Assembly (NCBI RefSeq): GCF_000470655.1
Contig: NC_021921.1
Coordinates: 2,604,001 to 2,668,000 of the forward strand
Source: Halorhabdus tiamatea SARL4B
GTDB lineage: Archaea > Halobacteriota > Halobacteria > Halobacteriales > Haloarculaceae
DNA: 64,000 bases
Reading direction: 5' to 3'
Under the pieces are notes generated by a model. The model was not told where the DNA came from. It ran no database searches and saw nothing but the letters and a program-made list of their open reading frames with translations. This document shows, piece after piece, positions 59,919 through 64,000 of the stretch. Position 1 is the stretch's first letter. Each line of letters begins with the position of its first letter. The translations under genes were made by a program, and so were the position numbers.

Positions 59919-60212
59919 TCAGTGGCTGTGTTCGATCAGGTCCTCGTATCGCGTGCCGAAGCGCTCCTCGAAGCGGTCCATCGTCGCGGCCTCGATCGCC
60001 TCGAGTTGCTCGTCCGGTTCGCCCTGGCCGTGATGGACGGCGGAGTGCACGCGCTGGGCGAACCCGAACATCGCGATGTCGGCGACGACAGTGGGCGTCG
60101 ACTCGTCGCCCTCCGTCAGCAGGTCGATCAGGTCGACCGGAATCTCCATCTCGTCGGTCGCGTCGTCGGTTTCGAGCGTTACCGTCGTCGTCTCCAGATC
60201 TTCGGCTGCCAT
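59919..60212 (-). CDS. Haloarchaeal hypothetical protein (DUF7545-like)
   Basis: The 97-residue acidic protein contains VTLETDDATDEMEIPVDLIDLLTEGDES and FGFAQRVHSAVHHGQGEPDEQLEAIEAATMDRFEERFG. No membrane helix. Similar short proteins occur across haloarchaea; function unknown. Confidence 0.7.
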   Translation of the reverse strand: MAAEDLETTTVTLETDDATDEMEIPVDLIDLLTEGDESTPTVVADIAMFGFAQRVHSAVHHGQGEPDEQLEAIEAATMDRFEERFGTRYEDLIEHSH

Positions 60213-60239
60213 GGCACGTCGTTCGGCGACCCGACTTAA

Positions 60240-60668
<429 letters not shown>

Positions 60669-60742
60669 CCGGTGCTCACTCGCAGTCGTTGCCCTCCCTG
60701 TGAACGGAAACGGTTTTCCTGAGCGCTCCCGCACGTCTCGAC

Positions 60743-61702
60743 ATGCGCGTCTCCGTCGTCCTCTGTACGCACACGCTCGACCGCTACGACGACTTCACCG
60801 AGGCGGTCGACAGCGTCCGCGCTCAGACGTACGACGACGTCGAACTCGTCCTCGTCAGCGACGGTAGCGATGCGGTCTTCGAACAGTTCCGCACTGACTT
60901 CGGCGAGGACGACGACGCGACGTTGGTGAAGCTTGCGGAGAACCGAGGCTTGCTCGAAGCCCGCAATGCCGGTGCCGAGGCGGCCTCGGGTGACGTCGTC
61001 GCGTTCCTCGACGACGACGCGATCGCCGCGCCCGACTGGATCGAACGTCTCGTCGCAGCCTACGAGGAGCGGGACGCACTCGCCGTTGGCGGGAAGATGA
61101 CTCCGGAGTGGGTGGCGGGCAAGCCTTCTTTCCTCCCGGAGGAGTTCTACTGGCTCGTCGGCGTGACCCATCGTGGATTTGGACCCGACGGCGATATGGA
61201 TGCAGCGGGGGAGGTGCGGAACACCTTCGGATCGAATATTTCGTTTCGCCGAGACGTTTTTCTGGATCTCGACGGGTTCGATCCTCGGGTAGGTGGGCGA
61301 AAAGGGGATGCGAATCTCCAGGCCGAAGAACCGGAACTGGGATCGCGATTGCAGGCGCACTACGGCGAAGGTGTCTGGTACGTCCCCGACGCCGAAGTCG
61401 CCCACAAGGTCTTCGAGTACCGGACCAGGCTGTGGTGGCTACTCGATCGCGCGTTCTGGCAAGGCTATTCGAAACGCGCGATGGAAGTACTGGTCGAAGA
61501 CGACGGTGGCGAGGAAGGAGCCTTTCTTGGGGCACTGATTAAGGAATTTGTTCCCTCTCGGCTGTCCGGGCTGTTCAGGGAACCATCGCGTGAGAGGGGG
61601 ATGCAATTTCTGATGTTGTTTGTGTTGACCTCTGTAGTCGGGACTGGATATCTCTATGGGATGAAGAGGTATCGCTCACGACAGACTTTTTGTCTCTGCT
61701 AG
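60743..61702 (+). CDS. Family 2 glycosyltransferase (AglG-like)
   Basis: The 319-residue enzyme starts MRVSVVLCTHTLDRYDDFTEAVDSVRAQTYDDVELVLVSDGS, with the DXD region VAFLDDDAIAAPDW and a C-terminal hydrophobic segment (MQFLMLFVLTSVVGTGYLYG). It resembles haloarchaeal AglG, which adds a hexuronic acid to dolichol-linked glucose in N-glycosylation. The last ~150 bases are more AT-rich than the front. Confidence 0.85.
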   Translation: MRVSVVLCTHTLDRYDDFTEAVDSVRAQTYDDVELVLVSDGSDAVFEQFRTDFGEDDDATLVKLAENRGLLEARNAGAEAASGDVVAFLDDDAIAAPDWIERLVAAYEERDALAVGGKMTPEWVAGKPSFLPEEFYWLVGVTHRGFGPDGDMDAAGEVRNTFGSNISFRRDVFLDLDGFDPRVGGRKGDANLQAEEPELGSRLQAHYGEGVWYVPDAEVAHKVFEYRTRLWWLLDRAFWQGYSKRAMEVLVEDDGGEEGAFLGALIKEFVPSRLSGLFREPSRERGMQFLMLFVLTSVVGTGYLYGMKRYRSRQTFCLC

Positions 61703-61715
61703 TCCGGATGAACGT

Positions 61716-62837
61716 ATGGACAAGGGCTCGCTTGATGGTCTCGATATCGCTGTCGCTCATTGGCATGTCAATGCTTGGGGCGGGGCAGAGTACCTGGTTA
61801 CGAAGCTTGCAGACTCAGTCAACGTAGATACGGTATATACACTTGGTGAGCCCGATCCAGACCATACTAATCCCTATGGTGAGATTGAATTTTATGACGT
61901 TACGCCAAGTCTTGATTACTCGATTGTTCGTCGACTTCAGCAACAAGCAGGTCGCCTCTGGGAATACGCTCAATGGGAAGATGTAGATTGGCGTGATTTT
62001 GGCAATCCGGATGTCTTAATCACGTCAGGTGCAACGACGCGGGCGATCATCACACCTGACGACACTTTACATATCAACTACTGTCATTCACCGCCTCGGT
62101 GGTTTTACGATCTTTACCACGACCGCAAGGACGGCCTCATGGGACAGTTGGCTCGCCCACTTATCCGTTATCTTCGGATGCGAGATATAACAATCGACTC
62201 TCGAGTTGATCACTATTTTGTTAATAGCCCCATCATCGAACGACGCCTTTGGAAGTTCTACAAACGGGAGTCGGAAGTGTTGTACCCACCACTCAATCTC
62301 GAACGGTACCGCAACGACGGCGATGACCGGTTTTTTCTCCATCTTGGCCGTCTAGACGAGGAGAAAGGCGTCCCAGCAGTCGTCAAGGCCTTCGAAAGCC
62401 TGGACGAGCAGCTAGTAATGGCCGGTGGTGAGGGCGATATCGATGAGTCTGTCAGAAAGCGAATTGACCGCGCAGCGACTATCGACTATCGCGGATTCGT
62501 CGACGACGAGGAGAAATACAACCTACTCGCGAGGTGTACCGCTGTCGTGTTCAACGGGCGCAACGAAGACTTCGGCATCGTCCCTGTTGAGGCGAACGCT
62601 AGCGGGAAGTTCGTTCTAGCACGTGATGAAGGATTCCCCAGTGTGTTCGTTGAGGACGGCGTGAACGGCTATCTTCATGACGGAACGGCCAACGGAATTC
62701 AGTCTGTGGTAGAGGCGTATGAGTTCCGAAATGACATAGATAAACCATTTCTTTCGGAGTTCACCGAATCGACGTTCCGGAATCGTCTCAAGAATCACCT
62801 TATCGAGTGGAACACGTCGTTTAGGGAGCGCATCTAG
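61716..62837 (+). CDS. Family 4 glycosyltransferase
   Basis: The 373-residue enzyme begins SLDGLDIAVAHWHVNAWGGAEYLVTKLADS and has the GT-B donor-binding motif HLGRLDEEKGVPAVVKAFE and an E-x7-E motif in NEDFGIVPVEANASG. Codon use and base composition are clearly more AT-rich than in the rest of the window, a sign of transfer. It likely works in surface glycan assembly with the preceding gene. Confidence 0.87.
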   Translation: MDKGSLDGLDIAVAHWHVNAWGGAEYLVTKLADSVNVDTVYTLGEPDPDHTNPYGEIEFYDVTPSLDYSIVRRLQQQAGRLWEYAQWEDVDWRDFGNPDVLITSGATTRAIITPDDTLHINYCHSPPRWFYDLYHDRKDGLMGQLARPLIRYLRMRDITIDSRVDHYFVNSPIIERRLWKFYKRESEVLYPPLNLERYRNDGDDRFFLHLGRLDEEKGVPAVVKAFESLDEQLVMAGGEGDIDESVRKRIDRAATIDYRGFVDDEEKYNLLARCTAVVFNGRNEDFGIVPVEANASGKFVLARDEGFPSVFVEDGVNGYLHDGTANGIQSVVEAYEFRNDIDKPFLSEFTESTFRNRLKNHLIEWNTSFRERI

Positions 62838-62838
62838 A

Positions 62839-62922
62839 ATGGTTCGGATTGGTGTCATCAATGCACGGGTCGGAGTTGTCAAGAGCGGCGGAACCGAAAC
62901 ATTCCTCCGCGAGATGCTGTAG
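62839..62922 (+). pseudogene. Glycosyltransferase N-terminal fragment cut by an insertion
   Basis: ATG 62839 starts MVRIGVINARVGVVKSGGTE and a few more residues before a stop at 62920-62922: 27 codons with the typical GT4 N-terminus (GG-x-ET). The rest of the gene is missing, and an ISH3-type transposase gene follows, so the transposon probably interrupts it near 62917. Confidence 0.7.
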
Positions 62923-64000
62923 AGGTTAAGTCACCGCCCGATATCATCTGTTAATATGGCATATGGTCGGTACTTCCCAACCGGCGTAATCGGTGCAATT
63001 GAATCGCCGAGTTAACCACGAGAAAGTGTCTGGATCTAGATGTGTTCAAAATCCTCGATCCAGACGGGTACCTTTCGGCATCGGACGTCAAAGATGTAGC
63101 GGAAGAAGTCATTGCTCCACTCCCGTTGCCGGGTGTCGAGGGGAGCCCCCTCGACCCCGGCGACATCTGGCTCGTCGTCATCTTGGCCTGCGTCAATCAG
63201 ACCTCGATTTGGGAAACCTGCAACGATACCAACGGAACGCCGTCTGACGACACCGTCTTCACATGGCTCCATTCCCTTGACCGGGACTGGCTTGAGTTCG
63301 TCGCTAACCTCCTACTTAGACGGCTCGCTATGACGATTCTCGACCGATCAGGGTCGAGAATCGTCTCCATCGACTTCATTGACAATCCCTACCATGGCGA
63401 GCACTACGCCGACGAAGGCGAACTCTGCTCGATGGCCCCCAAGGACGGGACAACTACCTGCTACCGCTATTGCACGGCATACGTCGTCTCCAAGGAGAAG
63501 CCGGTGACGTTGGCGATGACCTATGTCCGCAGCGACGAAGACGAGGCCGACGCGGTCGAGCGCGTGCTCGCCCGCGTCGAGAACTACCCCTTCGAGATCG
63601 ACCTTCTGCTTGCCGACAGCGGCTTCTACAACGAACGCGTCATCCGCCGTGCTCGTGATATCGCCACAACGGTCGTCCACGTGCCCAAGAAAGGTGAGCG
63701 GATGAAGGACAAACTCGACGTCCACAAGTCGTACATGACGACCTATCGCATGTACAAGGACAGCGAGCGGGAACTGCGCTTCCCGCTCGCGGTCGCTGTC
63801 TCCTACCAGAACGGTGATCGCGGCAAACACGGTGAAGTTGTTCGGGGCTACGTCGCGTGCGGCGCTACTGATCGCTCGGCCAAGCAGGTCGAACGCCTCT
63901 ACAGGAAGCGGTCAGGCATCGAAACAACCTACCGCTTGCTGCGGGAAGCACGCGGGATCACGACGACGCGTGATCCCGTCGTGCGGTTTGCGATCATGTT
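62917..64000 (+). mobile_element. ISH3-family insertion sequence, left part (continues beyond window)
   Basis: The region begins where the glycosyltransferase fragment loses coding character and contains a long transposase frame to the window edge. The exact left terminal repeat cannot be set without the right end. Confidence 0.65.
63042..64000 (+). CDS. ISH3-type DDE transposase, 3' end outside window
   Basis: An open frame runs from a stop at 63000-63002 to the last base. It encodes DVFKILDPDGYLSASDVKDV, then LDPGDIWLVVILACVNQTSIWE, the DDE residues in IVSIDFIDNPYHGEH, LLLADSGFYNERV and the conserved YRKRSGIETTYRLLREARG. GTG 63042 is the first plausible start in frame. The upstream ATG at 62956 (AYGRYFPTGVIGAIE) lies in the next frame and may be the true N-terminus, separated by a one-base shift near 63010. 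Confidence 0.85.
   Translation, partial: MFKILDPDGYLSASDVKDVAEEVIAPLPLPGVEGSPLDPGDIWLVVILACVNQTSIWETCNDTNGTPSDDTVFTWLHSLDRDWLEFVANLLLRRLAMTILDRSGSRIVSIDFIDNPYHGEHYADEGELCSMAPKDGTTTCYRYCTAYVVSKEKPVTLAMTYVRSDEDEADAVERVLARVENYPFEIDLLLADSGFYNERVIRRARDIATTVVHVPKKGERMKDKLDVHKSYMTTYRMYKDSERELRFPLAVAVSYQNGDRGKHGEVVRGYVACGATDRSAKQVERLYRKRSGIETTYRLLREARGITTTRDPVVRFAIM

Overview
The window is chromosomal DNA from an extremely halophilic archaeon (class Halobacteria). The evidence is high GC with strongly acidic predicted proteins, TATA boxes about 24-31 bases upstream of many start codons (leaderless-type starts), and archaeal information genes: TFB, RPA with its partner proteins, an Lhr helicase and methionyl-tRNA synthetase. 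Menaquinone genes, halocyanins, a sodium/proton Mrp antiporter and haloarchaeal-type insertion sequences agree. The gene set would suit Haloarculaceae, but the sequence alone does not fix genus or species.

Layout. 1-4.5 kb: end of an unknown protein, a sugar-phosphate nucleotidylyltransferase, metG, a small membrane protein and a winged-helix regulator. 4.6-9.7 kb: a thiamine-type ABC importer (lipoprotein, fused permease, ATPase) followed by an AIR-synthase-like protein. 9.7-14.5 kb: menaquinone cluster menB-menA-menC-menE on the minus strand, with two kinds of non-coding repeat between menA and menB. 14.6-18.1 kb: PRC-barrel protein, a TrkA-N/DHH protein, tRNA-Lys(CTT) followed by a scar carrying tRNA fragments and a MITE-like palindrome, then a frameshifted LolA-like gene. 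18.2-20.8 kb: an IS200/IS605 element (tnpA-tnpB) next to a winged-helix/PemK-MazF toxin-antitoxin pair. 20.9-27 kb: metabolic and housekeeping genes (DUF1028, glutamate dehydrogenase, SRPBCC, EamA, RIO-like kinase, GNAT, endonuclease III).

27-35 kb: a respiratory cluster in which a Rieske protein, a split cytochrome b and a halocyanin are interleaved with small haloarchaeal membrane proteins, with a second, very similar halocyanin 5 kb away. It probably forms a menaquinol:halocyanin oxidoreductase, so the men genes and this complex may work in the same pathway. 35-38 kb: pilin, trpB, coaBC. 38-44.3 kb: complete seven-gene Mrp antiporter operon (A to G). 44.4-50.6 kb: hpt, GNAT, FUN14-like, TFB, DUF357, AMMECR1, a MutS-like ATPase and a decayed hicBA pair. 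50.6-60.7 kb: zinc-ribbon membrane protein, Lhr helicase, creatininase-family protein, MgtC fragment, the rpa1-rpap-rpe operon, arfC-type riboflavin reductase and a ferredoxin. 60.7-64 kb: glycosyltransferases whose base composition falls to a more AT-rich level, ending in a glycosyltransferase cut after 27 codons beside an ISH3-type transposase that runs off the window.

I found no CRISPR array or rRNA. The most interesting unexplained signals are a structured non-coding module placed just after two stop codons (menB and hpt) with the constant core AAAAAGCTGGACCAAAAA, a two-copy nested palindrome, the tRNA-Lys scar, and palindromic 15-bp iterons in front of a truncated mgtC.
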